Below are positions 46,816-58,082 of a stretch of DNA of 64,000 nucleotides, one piece after another. A program made the translations under genes and the position numbers. How positions within the stretch are numbered: position 1 is the first letter of the stretch; each line of letters starts with the position of its first letter. This stretch comes from Xanthomonas phaseoli pv. phaseoli (GTDB lineage Bacteria > Pseudomonadota > Gammaproteobacteria > Xanthomonadales > Xanthomonadaceae). Below the pieces are notes generated by a model that did not search any database, was not told the origin of the DNA, and was given only the letters and a program-made list of their open reading frames with translations. The stretch spans positions 3,534,001 to 3,598,000 of the forward strand of contig CP094243.1 of assembly GCA_022749655.1 (NCBI GenBank). Direction: 5' to 3'.

Positions 46816-48357
46816 ATGAGTGTTTCTGTTGTCTTGCAACCCGGCCAGGTCACGCTGGCGCAATGGCGTGCGCTGTACCGCGGTGCCGACGTCGCGTTGG
46901 ACGATGCATGCGCTGCTGCGGTGTTGCGCAGTGCGCAAACGGTGGAGGCCATCGTCGCGCGTGGCGAGCCGGTGTATGGCGTCAACACCGGCTTCGGCAA
47001 GCTGGCCAGCGTGCGCATCGAGCGCGAGGATCTGCAGACCCTGCAGCGCAATATCGTGCTCTCGCACGCCGCTGGCGTCGGCGAGCCCACGCCGGTGCCG
47101 GTGGTGCGGCTGATGATGGCACTCAAGCTCACCAGCCTGGCCCAGGGTGCGTCCGGCGTGCAGCCGGACACGCTGGCGTTGCTGGAAGCGATGCTGCGCG
47201 CCGGCATCACGCCGGTGGTGCCGTGCCAGGGCTCGGTAGGCGCGTCCGGCGATCTGGCACCGCTGTCGCATCTGGCCGCGGTGATGATCGGCGTTGGCGA
47301 AGCCTTCGTCGGCGCGCAGCGCCTGCCTGCTGCCGACGCGCTTGCACGCGCGCAGCTGCAGCCGCGCGTGCTGGGTGCAAAGGAAGGCTTGGCCCTGCTC
47401 AACGGCACCCAGTTTTCCACCGCCTGCGCCCTGGCCGGTCTGTTCGAAATCGAAACCGTGTTGCAGGCCGCGCTGGTCACCGGTGCGTTGTCGGTGGAAG
47501 CGGCCAAGGGCTCGGACACGCCCTTCGATGCGCGCATCCACGCGCTGCGCGGGCAACCCGGGCAGATCGCCACTGCGGCGGCATTGCGCGCCCTGATGGC
47601 CGATTCGGCCATTCGCGAATCGCATCGGCTGGGCGATGTGCGCGTGCAGGACCCCTACTGCCTGCGCTGCCAGCCGCAGGTGATGGGCGCGGCGCTGGAT
47701 GTGATGCGTCAGGCCGCGCGCACCCTGGAGATCGAAGCCAATGGCGTTTCCGATAACCCGCTGGTCTTCAGCGATACCGGCGAAGCGCTGTCTGGCGGCA
47801 ACTTCCACGCCGAGCCGGTGGCCTTTGCCGCGGACATGCTGGCGCTGGCGGTGTGCGAAATCGGCTCGATCAGCGAACGCCGCACCGCGATGCTGGTCGA
47901 CCCGGCACTGTCCGGCCTGCCCGCCTTTCTCACCCCGCGCCCGGGCTTGAACTCCGGCTTCATGATTCCGCAGGTGACCGCTGCCGCGCTGGTATCGGAA
48001 AACAAGCAGCGCGCATATCCGGCCAGCGTGGATTCGATTCCGACCTCGGCCAATCAGGAAGATCACGTGTCGATGGCGGCGCACGGTGCGCGCCGCTTGC
48101 TGGCGATGGCCGAGAACGCCGCACACGTGATCGGAATCGAGCTGCTGGCCGCCGTGCAGGGCTGCGACTTCCACGCGCCGCCGCGCTCCAGCACCGCGCT
48201 GGAAGCGGCGCGTGCCCTGTTGCGCGCGCAGGTGCCGACACTGCAGGACGACCGCTATTTTCATCCGGATCTGCTGGCTGCCAGCGCATTGGTGCGCTCG
48301 GGCGCGTTGGCGCAGGCGGTAGCGATCCCATTGCCGGGTGTGGAGCAGGACGTATGA
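46816..48357 (+). CDS. hutH: Histidine ammonia-lyase
   Basis: A 513-residue lyase making urocanate and ammonia from histidine, the entry step. The MIO cofactor forms from Ala143-Ser144-Gly145 in [16 protein letters not shown]. Conserved [24 protein letters not shown] ([18 protein letters not shown]) and [19 protein letters not shown] are present. It starts 13 bases after hutI with CCGGAG as the ribosome site. It is a full-length, intact frame. Confidence 0.98.
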   Translation: MSVSVVLQPGQVTLAQWRALYRGADVALDDACAAAVLRSAQTVEAIVARGEPVYGVNTGFGKLASVRIEREDLQTLQRNIVLSHAAGVGEPTPVPVVRLMMALKLTSLAQGASGVQPDTLALLEAMLRAGITPVVPCQGSVGASGDLAPLSHLAAVMIGVGEAFVGAQRLPAADALARAQLQPRVLGAKEGLALLNGTQFSTACALAGLFEIETVLQAALVTGALSVEAAKGSDTPFDARIHALRGQPGQIATAAALRALMADSAIRESHRLGDVRVQDPYCLRCQPQVMGAALDVMRQAARTLEIEANGVSDNPLVFSDTGEALSGGNFHAEPVAFAADMLALAVCEIGSISERRTAMLVDPALSGLPAFLTPRPGLNSGFMIPQVTAAALVSENKQRAYPASVDSIPTSANQEDHVSMAAHGARRLLAMAENAAHVIGIELLAAVQGCDFHAPPRSSTALEAARALLRAQVPTLQDDRYFHPDLLAASALVRSGALAQAVAIPLPGVEQDV

Positions 48358-48538
48358 GTCGGCAGCGCTTCTGCATCGAATCAATCGCTGCATCGTCGCG
48401 GCCGCAGCTGCAGTCTTTGGCGATCTTTTCGAACACACACACCAACGGTGACGCGGCAGCGCGCACGCGACGCATCCGCAATGCACAGCAGCGCAACGCA
48501 TGCCGCACGCTCGCAGCACGCTTACAGGGAGCGCAGCG

Positions 48539-49396
48539 ATGAACGCCCTGCCCGGCTGGCTGGAACTGCACCGCGGCGACGCGCCATTGATCATCAGTTT
48601 TCCGCATACCGGCACCGAGTTACCGGAGGACGTGGCCGACCAGTTCGTGTCGCCGTGGCTGGCGCGCCGCGATACCGATTGGTGGATACACCAGCTTTAC
48701 GACTTCGCGCAATCGCTGGGCGCCACCACGCTGCGGACTGCCATCTCGCGCTCGGTCATCGACGTCAATCGCGACCCGAGCGGGGCTTCGCTGTATCCGG
48801 GCCAGAACACCACCGGCCTGTGCCCGCTCACCACCTTCGACAACCAGCCGCTGTATGCCGATGGCGCGGCACCGGATCAGGCGCAGATCGCGTTGCGTCG
48901 CACGCGCTGGTTCGACCCCTACCACGCCGCGCTTGCCGAGGAAATTGCGCGCCTGCGCGCGCAGCACGCCAAGATCGTGGTCTACGACGCGCATTCGATC
49001 CGCTCGTTCATCCCGCATCTGTTCGATGGCGAATTGCCGCAATTCAATATCGGCAGCAACGAGGACCGCAGCTGCGACCGGCGCCTGGTGGATGCGGTGG
49101 AGCGCCTGTGCCGCAGCAGCGGCTCCAGCACGGTGCGCAACGGGCGTTTCAAGGGCGGCTGGATCACCCGCCACTACGCGCAGCCCGAGCACGGCGTGCA
49201 CACCTTGCAGATGGAACTGGCCTGCCGCGGCTACATGCGCGAGCCGGACAGCCTGACTCCCGAAAACTGGCCAACGCCGTGGCAGCCGGTACACGCCGTG
49301 GTGCTGCGCGCAGTCCTGCGCCACGTGCTGCAGGCCTGCCTGCACTTCGCCAATGCGCCCTCTTCCGACACCGCGCCACCTGTGGCCACCCGTTGA
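48539..49396 (+). CDS. hutG: N-formylglutamate deformylase
   Basis: A 285-residue hydrolase of the FGase family, releasing formate and glutamate from N-formylglutamate, the product of HutF. Family segments: [76 protein letters not shown] and [13 protein letters not shown]. The combination of HutF with this HutG marks the two-step route rather than direct formiminoglutamase. AGGGAG precedes ATG 48539. A 181-bp gap without a gene separates it from hutH. Confidence 0.96.
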   Translation: MNALPGWLELHRGDAPLIISFPHTGTELPEDVADQFVSPWLARRDTDWWIHQLYDFAQSLGATTLRTAISRSVIDVNRDPSGASLYPGQNTTGLCPLTTFDNQPLYADGAAPDQAQIALRRTRWFDPYHAALAEEIARLRAQHAKIVVYDAHSIRSFIPHLFDGELPQFNIGSNEDRSCDRRLVDAVERLCRSSGSSTVRNGRFKGGWITRHYAQPEHGVHTLQMELACRGYMREPDSLTPENWPTPWQPVHAVVLRAVLRHVLQACLHFANAPSSDTAPPVATR

Positions 49397-49412
49397 TTGC
49401 AAGGAACCTGGC

Positions 49413-51079
49413 ATGACCCGTCACGATGCAACCCGCGTCATCCGCGCCGCCACCGGCACCAGGCTCACCGCCAAGAGCTGGCTGACCGAAGCGCCGCTAC
49501 GCATGCTGATGAACAACCTGGACCCGGACGTGGCCGAGCGCCCGCAGGAACTGGTGGTCTATGGCGGCATCGGCCGCGCCGCGCGCGACTGGGAATCCTT
49601 CGACGCCATCGTTGCTGCGCTCACGCGTCTGGACGAGGACCAGACCTTGCTGGTGCAGTCCGGCAAACCGGTGGGCGTGTTCCGCACCCATGCCGATGCG
49701 CCGCGCGTGCTGATCGCCAATTCCAACCTGGTGCCGCGCTGGGCCAACTGGGACCACTTCAACGAACTCGATCAAAGGGCCTGGCCATGTACGGCCAGAT
49801 GACCGCCGGCAGCTGGATCTACATCGGCGCGCAAGGCATCGTGCAGGGCACCTACGAAACCTTCGTGGAAATGGGCCGCCAGCACTACGCCGGCAACCTG
49901 GCCGGCAAGTGGCTGTTCACCGGCGGTCTCGGCGGCATGGGCGGCGCGCAACCGCTGGCGGCGGTAATGGCCGGCGCCTCCTGCCTGGCAGTGGAATGCC
50001 GCCGCTCCAGCATCGACATGCGCCTGCGCACCGGGTATCTGGATACGTGGACCGACTCACTGGACGAGGCGCTGCGCCTGATCGAGGAGTCGTGCACCGC
50101 GAAGAAGCCGCTGTCGGTCGGCCTGCTCGGCAATGTTGCCGACGTGCTGGACGAACTGCTGCTGCGCGGGATCAAGCCGGATCTGTTGACCGACCAGACC
50201 TCCGCACACGACCCGGTCAACGGCTACCTGCCGCAGGGCTGGAGCGTGGAAGAGTGGGATGCAAAGCGCGTAAGTGCGCCCAAGGAAGTGGAAGCGGCGG
50301 CGCGCGAGTCGATGGCCAACCACATCCGCGCCATGCTCACCTTCCACGCACTGGGCGTGCCCACCGTCGATTACGGCAACAACCTGCGCCAGATGGCGCT
50401 GGAGGCCGGCATCGACAACGCGTTCGATTTCCCTGGCTTCGTGCCCGCCTACATCCGTCCGCTGTTCTGCCGCGGCATCGGCCCGTTCCGCTGGGTCGCG
50501 CTCAGCGGCGACCCGGACGACATCGCCAAGACCGACGCCAAGGTCAAGGAACTCATCCCCGACGATGCGCACCTGCATCGCTGGCTCGACATGGCAGCCG
50601 AAAAGATCGCCTTCCAGGGCCTGCCTGCGCGTATCTGCTGGGTGGGCCTGGGCGATCGCCACCGGCTGGGCCTGGCCTTCAACGCCATGGTGCGCAGCGG
50701 CGAGCTGAAGGCGCCGGTGGTGATCGGCCGCGACCATCTGGATTCGGGCAGCGTGGCCTCGCCCAATCGCGAAACCGAAGCGATGGCCGACGGCTCGGAC
50801 GCGGTCTCCGACTGGCCGCTGCTCAATGCCCTGCTCAACACCGCCAGCGGCGCCACCTGGGTGTCGCTGCACCACGGCGGCGGCGTCGGCATGGGCTTTT
50901 CGCAGCACGCCGGCATGGTCATCGTCTGCGACGGCAGCGAGGCCGCCGACAAGCGCATCGAACGCGTGCTCTGGAACGACCCGGCCACCGGCGTGATGCG
51001 CCACGCCGATGCCGGTTACGCCATTGCAACCGATTGCGCAAAGGAAAAAGGGCTGGATTTGCCGGGGATTCTGGGCTGA
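49413..51079 (+). CDS. hutU: Urocanate hydratase (frame broken)
   Basis: A 555-residue NAD-dependent enzyme (second step of the pathway). The N-terminal part includes [34 protein letters not shown] and [20 protein letters not shown]. After a break at 49774-49776 it continues [51 protein letters not shown], ending [17 protein letters not shown]. One extra base in ATCAAAGGG restores [12 protein letters not shown]. An AAGGA site precedes ATG 49413, 16 bases after hutG. The gene is otherwise complete, so the break is probably a read error. Confidence 0.95.
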
Positions 51080-51343
51080 TCCAGCCCAACGGCGTCACGC
51101 TTGGCAGCACCGCTGCAGCAGCAGGGCTGCCCTGCCCGAAACTCGCTTCGTGCAGTCGCCACCCGCAGGCGCCCGCTGTCGGGCCTCTGCCGGCTACCAC
51201 TTCCCGCTTCAGATCCTGTGCGCCGGCAAGCAGGCAGTTGCGGCGTCTGAGCTCGATGTCGCGGATCAGGGCATGCACCAAGGATCAGCCTCAAGTCTGC
51301 GCGTTGCAGGCCGACAAGATATGCAACGTTTCGAGGAATCCCC

Positions 51344-52072
51344 ATGGGCATCCTGATCTACCTGGTGCCTGCCTTCGCACTCTGGGCGCTGATCGCTACC
51401 GGGCTGGCGTTCGTGCGTGGCCGCCAGCTGCGTGCCGAATCCGGCGAGCTTGCCAGCACGCAGGACAGCCTTGGCCGCTACCAGGCGGCGCTGTCGCAAC
51501 TGAAGGCGCGTGCGGCGGCCACCACGCTGGAACTGGAATCGCTGCAGCGCAGTTATGCCGTGCTCAAGCAATCGCTGGACCAGCATGAGCAGAACGCCTC
51601 CGAACAGCAGGCAGCCGCGGCCGGCCAGGTGATTCCCATGGTGCTGGTGCAGCGGCTGGATATCGCCAGCGAGATCGGCACGCTGTTCGCGCATGTGGCG
51701 CGCGTGGCACGCAGCCTGCGTCGCTACAGCGCCTACAGCCGCGGCCACAACGCACCCGAGCCTGCCACCGCGCGCTACGACCTGCACTGGCTTGCCGATT
51801 GCCTGCACAGCTTCGATCAGGTTGGCCATGCGCTGGTGCGTGGCAATGTCGCTGCGCTGATCACCGCCTGCCAGGATCTGCTGTCGATGTACGAGCATTA
51901 CCTGAAGGATGGCTCCGGCTACAACAGCCGCGACACCTTCCAGCGCCTGAGCAACGATGTGCCGCTGTCCGAAGCCACCGACGCAATTCGCTCCATCATC
52001 GTCAAGGCGACGCTGGCGCAGGATGTGCGCGATGCGGTGCAGGATGATGAGGTGGCGGCGAACGTTGGATGA
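51344..52072 (+). CDS. Conserved-type membrane-anchored coiled-coil protein, function unknown
   Basis: A 242-residue protein that I do not recognise. It has one N-terminal membrane helix (MGILIYLVPAFALWALIATG), a coiled coil at residues 30-95 (QAALSQLKARAAATTLELES, LKQSLDQHEQNASEQQA), then a helical cytoplasmic domain with IGTLFAHVARVARSLRRYSA and HWLADCLHSFDQVGHALVRG. The topology suggests a scaffold or sensor. It lies between hutU and the glucose dehydrogenase and faces the latter. A bidirectional terminator follows at 52236. Confidence 0.65.
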   Translation: MGILIYLVPAFALWALIATGLAFVRGRQLRAESGELASTQDSLGRYQAALSQLKARAAATTLELESLQRSYAVLKQSLDQHEQNASEQQAAAAGQVIPMVLVQRLDIASEIGTLFAHVARVARSLRRYSAYSRGHNAPEPATARYDLHWLADCLHSFDQVGHALVRGNVAALITACQDLLSMYEHYLKDGSGYNSRDTFQRLSNDVPLSEATDAIRSIIVKATLAQDVRDAVQDDEVAANVG

Positions 52073-52142
52073 TTCGGGAATCGGGAATCGGGAATCGGGA
52101 ATCGGGAATCGGGAATCGGGAATCGGGAATCGGGAATCGGGA
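52073..52142. repeat. 7-bp tandem repeat (ATCGGGA)n
   Basis: Nine perfect ATCGGGA units from 52080 to 52142, preceded by one variant unit TTCGGGA at 52073-52079. It starts immediately after the stop codon of the preceding gene. Such arrays gain and lose units by slippage and would be useful as a strain marker. Confidence 0.97.
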
Positions 52143-52235
52143 AAGCGTGCGGCCTGATGCATCATGTGGGCAAGCGCTGGGCAGATCAGCGTTGTCTTGC
52201 CGAGATAGCTGAGCGCCTGACAGATGTGCTTCAAG

Positions 52236-52266
52236 AAAAAAGCGCACCGCTTGCGGTGCGCTTTTT
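52236..52266. terminator. Bidirectional rho-independent terminator
   Basis: AAAAAGCGCACCG, loop CTTG, CGGTGCGCTTTTT: a perfect 13-bp stem flanked by A- and T-runs. It lies between the convergent coiled-coil gene and glucose dehydrogenase gene. The rest of 52143-52450 shows nothing else. Confidence 0.92.
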
Positions 52267-52450
52267 CGTGCTTCAACGGTCCTGAGTCACTGACGAATGG
52301 TGCGATCCCTCGTTAGCTGCCGGCGGACGACGCGCGGGCGAAATCAGCATGTCTGCCTGCATTGCACACTCCGACTCCGGACACCAACCACGTGGCATGG
52401 CGTTTGCGTACGCGCCTGTCTTTAGCAGTCGCCCCCGCTCGTCTCCGACA

Positions 52451-54949
52451 TCATTGCGCTTTCTGCGGTAACGCGTAGGCGATCAATGCATCGCCTGCCG
52501 GGGTCTCCATGAAGTGGTGCCCGCCGGCCATGATGACCAGATATTCGCGGCCACCGTATTCGTACACCATCGGGTTGGCCTGGCCGCCGGCCGGCAACTT
52601 GGCGTGCCACAGCTCCTTGCCGGTGGCCAGATCGATCGCGCGGATCAGGTCGTCGGTGGCTGCGGCAATGAAGATCAAACCGCTTGCCGTCACCACCGCG
52701 CCACCATTGTTCGGTGTCCCGATTTCGATCGGCAGGCCGGAACGGATGCCGAACGGGCCGTTGCCGCGCGCACTGCCGAAGGGGCGGTCCCACAGCGTCT
52801 TGCCGCTGGCCAGATCGATGGCGCGGATGCCGCCGTACGGCGGTTCCTTGCACAACAGCTTGGTGAACGGCAGACGCCAGCCGGCATTGACGTTGACCGC
52901 ATAGGGCGTGCCGGACTGCGGGTCGCCTGCGCCTTCTGCACCGCCCGCATCGCCACGCACCTCATCGCGCGGTGCCCAACCCAGCTTGTCGGCCTTGGCG
53001 CGCGGCACCAGCAGGTTGTAGTTGGGCATGTCGTTGTAGTTGGCCACGATCACGCCGCGCCGCGGGTCCACTGCCACGCTGCCCCAATCCGAGCCGCCGT
53101 TGTAGCCGGGGTACTCGATCGAATGCCGGTCCGCTTCCGGCGGCGTATAGATGCCCTTGTAGCTGGCGGTGCGGAACTGGATACGGCACACCAACTGATC
53201 GATCGGGGTCATGCCCCACATGTCGCGCTCGGTCAGATCCGGCTTGCGCAGCGTGTGATACAGCGAGAACGGCTGCGTCTTGGCACGCATCTGCGGCTCC
53301 ACGCCACCGCCTGGCACCGCTCGCTCTTCCACGCCCACCAGCGGCTTGCCGGTGCGCCGATCCAGGACGTACAGCTCGCCCTGCTTGCTCGGCAACAGCA
53401 CCGCCGGCACGTTGACGCCGTCCTTGGGGAAGTCGATCAGGCTCGGTTGCGAGCCCAGGTCGTAATCCCATGCATCGATGTGGGTGGTCTGGAAATTCCA
53501 TACCGGCTTGCCGGTGGCGACATCCAGCGCCACCAGCGAGGTCGCGTAACGGTTCTCCTGCGGCGTGCGCGAGCTGCTCCAGTAATCGGCGGTGGAATTG
53601 CCCATCGGCAGATAGACATAACCCAACTGCTCATCGGCTGCGGCGGTGGTCCACATATTGGGTGTGCCGCGCGTCCAGCTCTGCCCCGGCGGCGGTGCGC
53701 CGTTCCATTCCGGATGGGTCATATCCCAGGCCCAGCGCAACTTGCCGGTCACCGCATCGAAGCCTTCGATCACACCGGAAGGCTCGTAACGCTTCTGTCC
53801 GTCCAGCACCTGATGCCCGGTGACCACCACGCCGCGCACGATGGCCGGCGGCGAATTGATCGACACATAGCCCGGCGGCGTCTCGCCCATACCGACAGTG
53901 ATATCGACCTGACCGTTGCTGCCGAAATCCGGGCACGGCGTGCCGCTGCGTGCATCCAGCGCGATCAAGCGCCCGTCGAGCGTACCTTCGATCACGCGCG
54001 TGCCGCATAGCTGCGCCGATGAGGTTGCAGCTGTTTCAGCATCCGCAGCGTTGGCAGCCGCCGGCACTTCGTAATACGAGACCCCTCGGCATGCCGCCGT
54101 GTACGGAATCGCCTCGTCCTTGACCTTGGGGTCGTAGCGCCAGCGCTGCTTGCCGCTGGCGGCGTCCAGCGCAATCACCTGGTTGCGTGCAGTACACAGG
54201 TAGAGGCTGTCGCCCACCTTCAGCGGCGTGGTTTCCGCACCCCAGCGCTTGGTGGGCAGATCGCCGGTGTGGAAAAGCCAGGCTTGCTGCAGCTGCGCCA
54301 CGTTGTCGCGATTGATCTGCTGCAACGGCGAATAGCGCTGGCCAGCCTGGCTGCGTCCGTACGCGGCCCAATCGCCATCGGCAGGTGCGTTGGCCGGCTG
54401 TGCGCCGGACGCCGCGACCGGGGCGGATGTGTCGCGGGTGACCAGGCCACCGAGCACGCCTGCCGCATGCGCCAGCGCGCCGTCGGCTTCCATCACGCCA
54501 TGCGGCAGGAACGCCAATGCAAACGCCACCACAAATACCACCGCCAGCGCACCGGCCAGGCTGCGCGATACGGTGCGCGACACGGGGCGCTGCAGTTTCG
54601 GCAGCAACAGCGCGAGCACCAATGCCAGGCCCACGATCAGGCCCAGACGCGGCACCCAGCGCCAGTAATCGCTGCCCGATTCCCACCACGTCCAAAGCAA
54701 CGAAACCGCCACCACGCCGGCAAACCACCAGGCGCCCGCATTGCGGCCACGAAACAGCAGCGCGCCGGCAACGAGCATCGCCGCACCGGCCGGTGCGTAG
54801 TACCAGGAGCCCCTAACGCAGCCAGCCACACGCCACCGGCAAGCAGTACCGCACCCAGTAATGCAATCACGCCTCCCAAGGTCGCCAGCGCCCAATGGCC
54901 GCGACCGGAAGGAATGGCCGCGACCGGAAGGACGATCCAGAATCGTCAT
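52451..54949 (-). CDS. gcd: Membrane-bound PQQ-dependent glucose dehydrogenase
   Basis: An 832-residue quinoprotein. The N-terminal membrane domain (about 5 helices, residues 10-140) is followed by a beta-propeller with W-motifs and PQQ-site segments (GDWAAYGRSQAGQRYSPLQQ, CRGVSYYEVP, GMGETPPGYVSINSPP, THPEWNGAPPPGQSWTRGTP, YPGYNGGSDWGSVAVDP). It oxidises glucose to gluconolactone in the periplasm and reduces ubiquinone. Near the N-terminus a 19-bp tandem duplication (54894-54931) and a one-base loss (54810-54813) shift the frame and then restore it, replacing a helix that would read WALATLGGVIALLGAVLLAG. GAGGA precedes ATG 54949. Confidence 0.95.
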   Translation of the reverse strand: MTILDRPSGRGHSFRSRPLGAGDLGRRDCITGCGTACRWRVAGCVRGSWYYAPAGAAMLVAGALLFRGRNAGAWWFAGVVAVSLLWTWWESGSDYWRWVPRLGLIVGLALVLALLLPKLQRPVSRTVSRSLAGALAVVFVVAFALAFLPHGVMEADGALAHAAGVLGGLVTRDTSAPVAASGAQPANAPADGDWAAYGRSQAGQRYSPLQQINRDNVAQLQQAWLFHTGDLPTKRWGAETTPLKVGDSLYLCTARNQVIALDAASGKQRWRYDPKVKDEAIPYTAACRGVSYYEVPAAANAADAETAATSSAQLCGTRVIEGTLDGRLIALDARSGTPCPDFGSNGQVDITVGMGETPPGYVSINSPPAIVRGVVVTGHQVLDGQKRYEPSGVIEGFDAVTGKLRWAWDMTHPEWNGAPPPGQSWTRGTPNMWTTAAADEQLGYVYLPMGNSTADYWSSSRTPQENRYATSLVALDVATGKPVWNFQTTHIDAWDYDLGSQPSLIDFPKDGVNVPAVLLPSKQGELYVLDRRTGKPLVGVEERAVPGGGVEPQMRAKTQPFSLYHTLRKPDLTERDMWGMTPIDQLVCRIQFRTASYKGIYTPPEADRHSIEYPGYNGGSDWGSVAVDPRRGVIVANYNDMPNYNLLVPRAKADKLGWAPRDEVRGDAGGAEGAGDPQSGTPYAVNVNAGWRLPFTKLLCKEPPYGGIRAIDLASGKTLWDRPFGSARGNGPFGIRSGLPIEIGTPNNGGAVVTASGLIFIAAATDDLIRAIDLATGKELWHAKLPAGGQANPMVYEYGGREYLVIMAGGHHFMETPAGDALIAYALPQKAQ
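54894..54931. repeat. 19-bp perfect tandem duplication inside gcd
   Basis: The unit AATGGCCGCGACCGGAAGG occurs twice in direct succession (54894-54912, 54913-54931). It falls in the codons after MTILDRPSGRGH and moves the frame by one. A one-base deletion at 54810-54813 moves it back, so the gene stays open with net +18 bases. Confidence 0.95.
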
Positions 54950-55116
54950 CAGTTGTTCCTCTTCGAACCAGCGGCGACGCAACGCCGCCGCACCACCCGC
55001 AACCTTCGACCCGTGCCAGTGAAAGAGCTGCGATCTTTGCGGCGAACGCATGAAGACACTGCGTTGCAGATGTCAGCGCACGCCATAAAGCGTGACGCCC
55101 CAGAAACGTCGCGCAT

Positions 55117-55144
55117 AAAAAAACGCCGGTTTTCACCGGCGTTT
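55117..55144 (-). terminator. Rho-independent terminator of gyrA
   Basis: On the minus strand: AAACGCCGGT, loop GAAA, ACCGGCGTTT, followed by more T (seven in all). It lies 31 bases after the gyrA stop, in the right orientation. Confidence 0.93.
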
Positions 55145-55174
55145 CTGGTCAAGTGCATGGCAGCGGCAATGCGA

Positions 55175-57873
55175 TCACGCGTCGGCTGGCGGCGCGTCGC
55201 TCACGCTTGCGCTTGCTTCGTCCACCACCTCATCCACTTCATCCAGCGACGCATCCAGGCGTTCGACCGCCTGCAACTTTTCGCCCTTGGACAAGCGGAT
55301 CAGCGTGACGCCCTGCGTGTTACGGCCCACGCGCGAGATCTCCGAACCACGTGTCCGCACCAGCGTGCCGCCATCGGAAATCAGCAGCACTTCATCGGTG
55401 GCGCCCAGCAGCACCGCACGCACCAGCTTGCCGTTGCGCTCGGTGGTCTGGATGCCGATCACGCCCTGGGTGCCACGCCCCTTGCGTGGGTATTCGGTCA
55501 GCGGGGTGCGCTTGCCGTAGCCGTTCTCGGTGGCCGTCAGGATGTAGGCCACGTTGCCGTCGTCGGCGACCTCGATCACCGCAGACTCGCCGGCATCGGT
55601 GGCTTCCACCACGTCATCGACCTCCTCGCCTTCGATGTCTTCTTCCACGCCGCCGGCACGCTCGGCCACGATCAGGCTGACCACTTCCTCGCCCTTGGTC
55701 AGACGGATACCGCGCACGCCGGTGGCGGTACGACCCATCGAACGCACGGTGGATTCGCCAAAGCGCACGGTCTTGCCGTTGGAGGCGAACAGCAACACGT
55801 CGCGGTCGCCATCGGTCAAGGCCACGCCGACCAGCGCATCGCCCTCGTCCAAATTGATGGCGATCTTGCCGCGCGCCAGGCGGAAGGCGAATTCGCTCAA
55901 CGGCGTCTTCTTGACCGTGCCGTTGCGCGTGGCAAAGAACACGTAGCGGTTGTCGGCGTATTCGCGCACCGGCAGCACCGCCTGCACACGCTCGCCAGCT
56001 TCCAGCGGAATCCAGTTGATGATCGGGCGGCCACGCGCATTGGAGCCGGCTTCCGGCAACTGGTGCACCGGCAGCCAGAACACCTTGCCGTTGCTGGTGA
56101 AGGTCAGCAGCGTGTCGTGCGTGTTGACCAGCCACAGCTGGTCGATGAAATCTTCTTCCTTGGTCGCTGCGGCAGAGCGACCACGGCCACCACGGCGCTG
56201 CGCGCGATACGCGCTCACCGGCTGGCGCTTGGCATAGCCGGCGTGCGACAGCGTCACCACCACGTCTTCCGGCGCGATCAGATCCAGGATGTCCAGGTCT
56301 TCCTCGCTGTGACGGATCTCGGTGCGGCGTTCGTCGCCGTATTCTTCGCGGATATTGATCAGCTCGTCGCGGATCACCTGCAGCAGCACGTCCGGGTTTT
56401 CCAGGATGCGGATCAGGCCTTCGATGACGCCGAGCAATTGCTTGTACTCGTCGGTCAGCTTTTCCTGTTCCAACCCGGTCAGGCGATGCAGACGCATTTC
56501 CAGGATCTGCGAGGCCTGCACTTCGCTGAGCTGGTAGAAGCCCTGGATCAGGCCCACGCCCGGCGGCAGATCTTCCGGCTTGAGGCTTCGGCACCGGCCG
56601 CGCCCAGCAACGCGCCCACCAGGCCCGGTTGCCAGGTCTTGGCCAGCATGCGCTCGCGCGCTTCCTGCGGATTGGCCGAGGTCTTGATCAACTCGATCAT
56701 TTCATCGATGTTGGCCAACGCAACGGTCAGGCCTTCCAGCACGTGCGCACGCGCACGCGCCTTGCGCAGTTCGAAAATGGTGCGACGGGTGACCACCTCG
56801 CGGCGGTGGCGGATGAACGCCTCCAGCATCTGCTTGAGGTTCATCAACTGCGGGCGGCCGTCGATCAGCGCCACCATGTTGATGCCGAACACCGCCTCCA
56901 TCTGGGTCTGCTGGTACAGGTTGTTGAGCACAACCTCGGCCGATTCGCCGCGCTTGACCTCGATGTAGATGCGCATGCCGTCCTTGTCGGACTCATCGCG
57001 CAGCTCGCTGATGCCTTCGAGCTTCTTTTCCTTGACCAGCTCGGCGATCTTCTCGATCAGCCGCGCCTTGTTGACCTGGTACGGGATCTCGGTAACGACG
57101 ATCGCCTCGCGGCCGTTGTCGGCCACTTCCACATCGGCCTTGGCGCGGATGCGCACGCGGCCACGGCCGGTGCGATAGCCGGCGGCGATGCCGGCGGTGC
57201 CGTTGATGATGCCGGCGGTGGGGAAGTCCGGGCCCGGGATGTATTCCATCAGGCCTTCGACGTCCAGCTCGGGCGTGTCGATCAGCGCGATGCAGGCATT
57301 GATCGCTTCGGTCAGGTTATGCGGCGGGATATTGGTGGCCATGCCCACCGCGATACCGGCCGAGCCATTGACCAGCAGGCTCGGGAACCGGGTCGGCATG
57401 ACCGTCGGCTCCTGTTCCTTTTCGTCGTAATTGGGCTGGAAATCGACGGTTTCCTTGTCGATGTCGGCCATCAGCTCATGCGCCAGCCGCGACATGCGCG
57501 ACTCGGTGTAACGCATCGCCGCAGCAGAGTCGCCGTCGACCGAACCGAAGTTACCCTGGCCGTCCACCATCATGTAGCGCAGCGAGAACGGCTGCGCCAT
57601 GCGCACCAGCGTGTCGTACACCGACTGGTCGCCGTGCGGGTGGTACTTACCAATGACGTCGCCGACGATACGCGCCGACTTGAAGTAGGCCTTGTTGCTG
57701 TGGGCGCCCAGCTCGTGCATCGCGTACAGCACGCGCCGGTGCACAGGCTTGAGGCCATCACGGGCATCGGGGAGTGCGCGGCCCACGATCACGCTCATCG
57801 CGTAATCGAGATAGCTCTTGCGCATCTCGTCTTCCAGGTTGACCTGGATGATTTCCTTGGCGGTTTCTGCCAT
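55175..57873 (-). CDS. gyrA: DNA gyrase subunit A (frame broken)
   Basis: The breakage-reunion subunit of gyrase, about 899 residues when repaired. The N-terminus is [20 protein letters not shown]. The quinolone region reads [17 protein letters not shown], with Gln at position 83 where E. coli has Ser. The active Tyr is in [11 protein letters not shown]. The C-terminal beta-pinwheel shows repeated blades ([49 protein letters not shown]). Near 56584 the frame breaks at GAAGAEAS: one more base gives [20 protein letters not shown]. Because gyrA is essential, this must be a read error or an assembly fault. A terminator follows. Confidence 0.97.
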
Positions 57874-58082
57874 TCGGGTTCCGTATGTGAGGTGGCGGGC
57901 GAGCCGGAAAGCCGCGTCGGGAGCGCCCTTGCATCAGGCTGCCGACCCCACGCTCCCGCCGATCGATTCAAGCGCCGGATTGTACCACGGCAGGGCCTCC
58001 CGACGCCTCCGCTTTACCAGCCAGAAACAAGCACTTGCAGGGAGTTTTGGCGGTGTTGGCAGCCGGGCGGGCGGCCCCGGGC

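Noticed and set aside
44997..47612. An 871-codon minus-strand frame covering hutI and part of hutH
   Set aside because: Only its last part, from GTG 45536, is real (the hutF N-terminus). The upstream part is antisense of hutI and hutH.
52073..52142. The 7-bp repeat array as a CRISPR array
   Set aside because: Units are contiguous with no spacers and far too short; there is no cas gene in the window.
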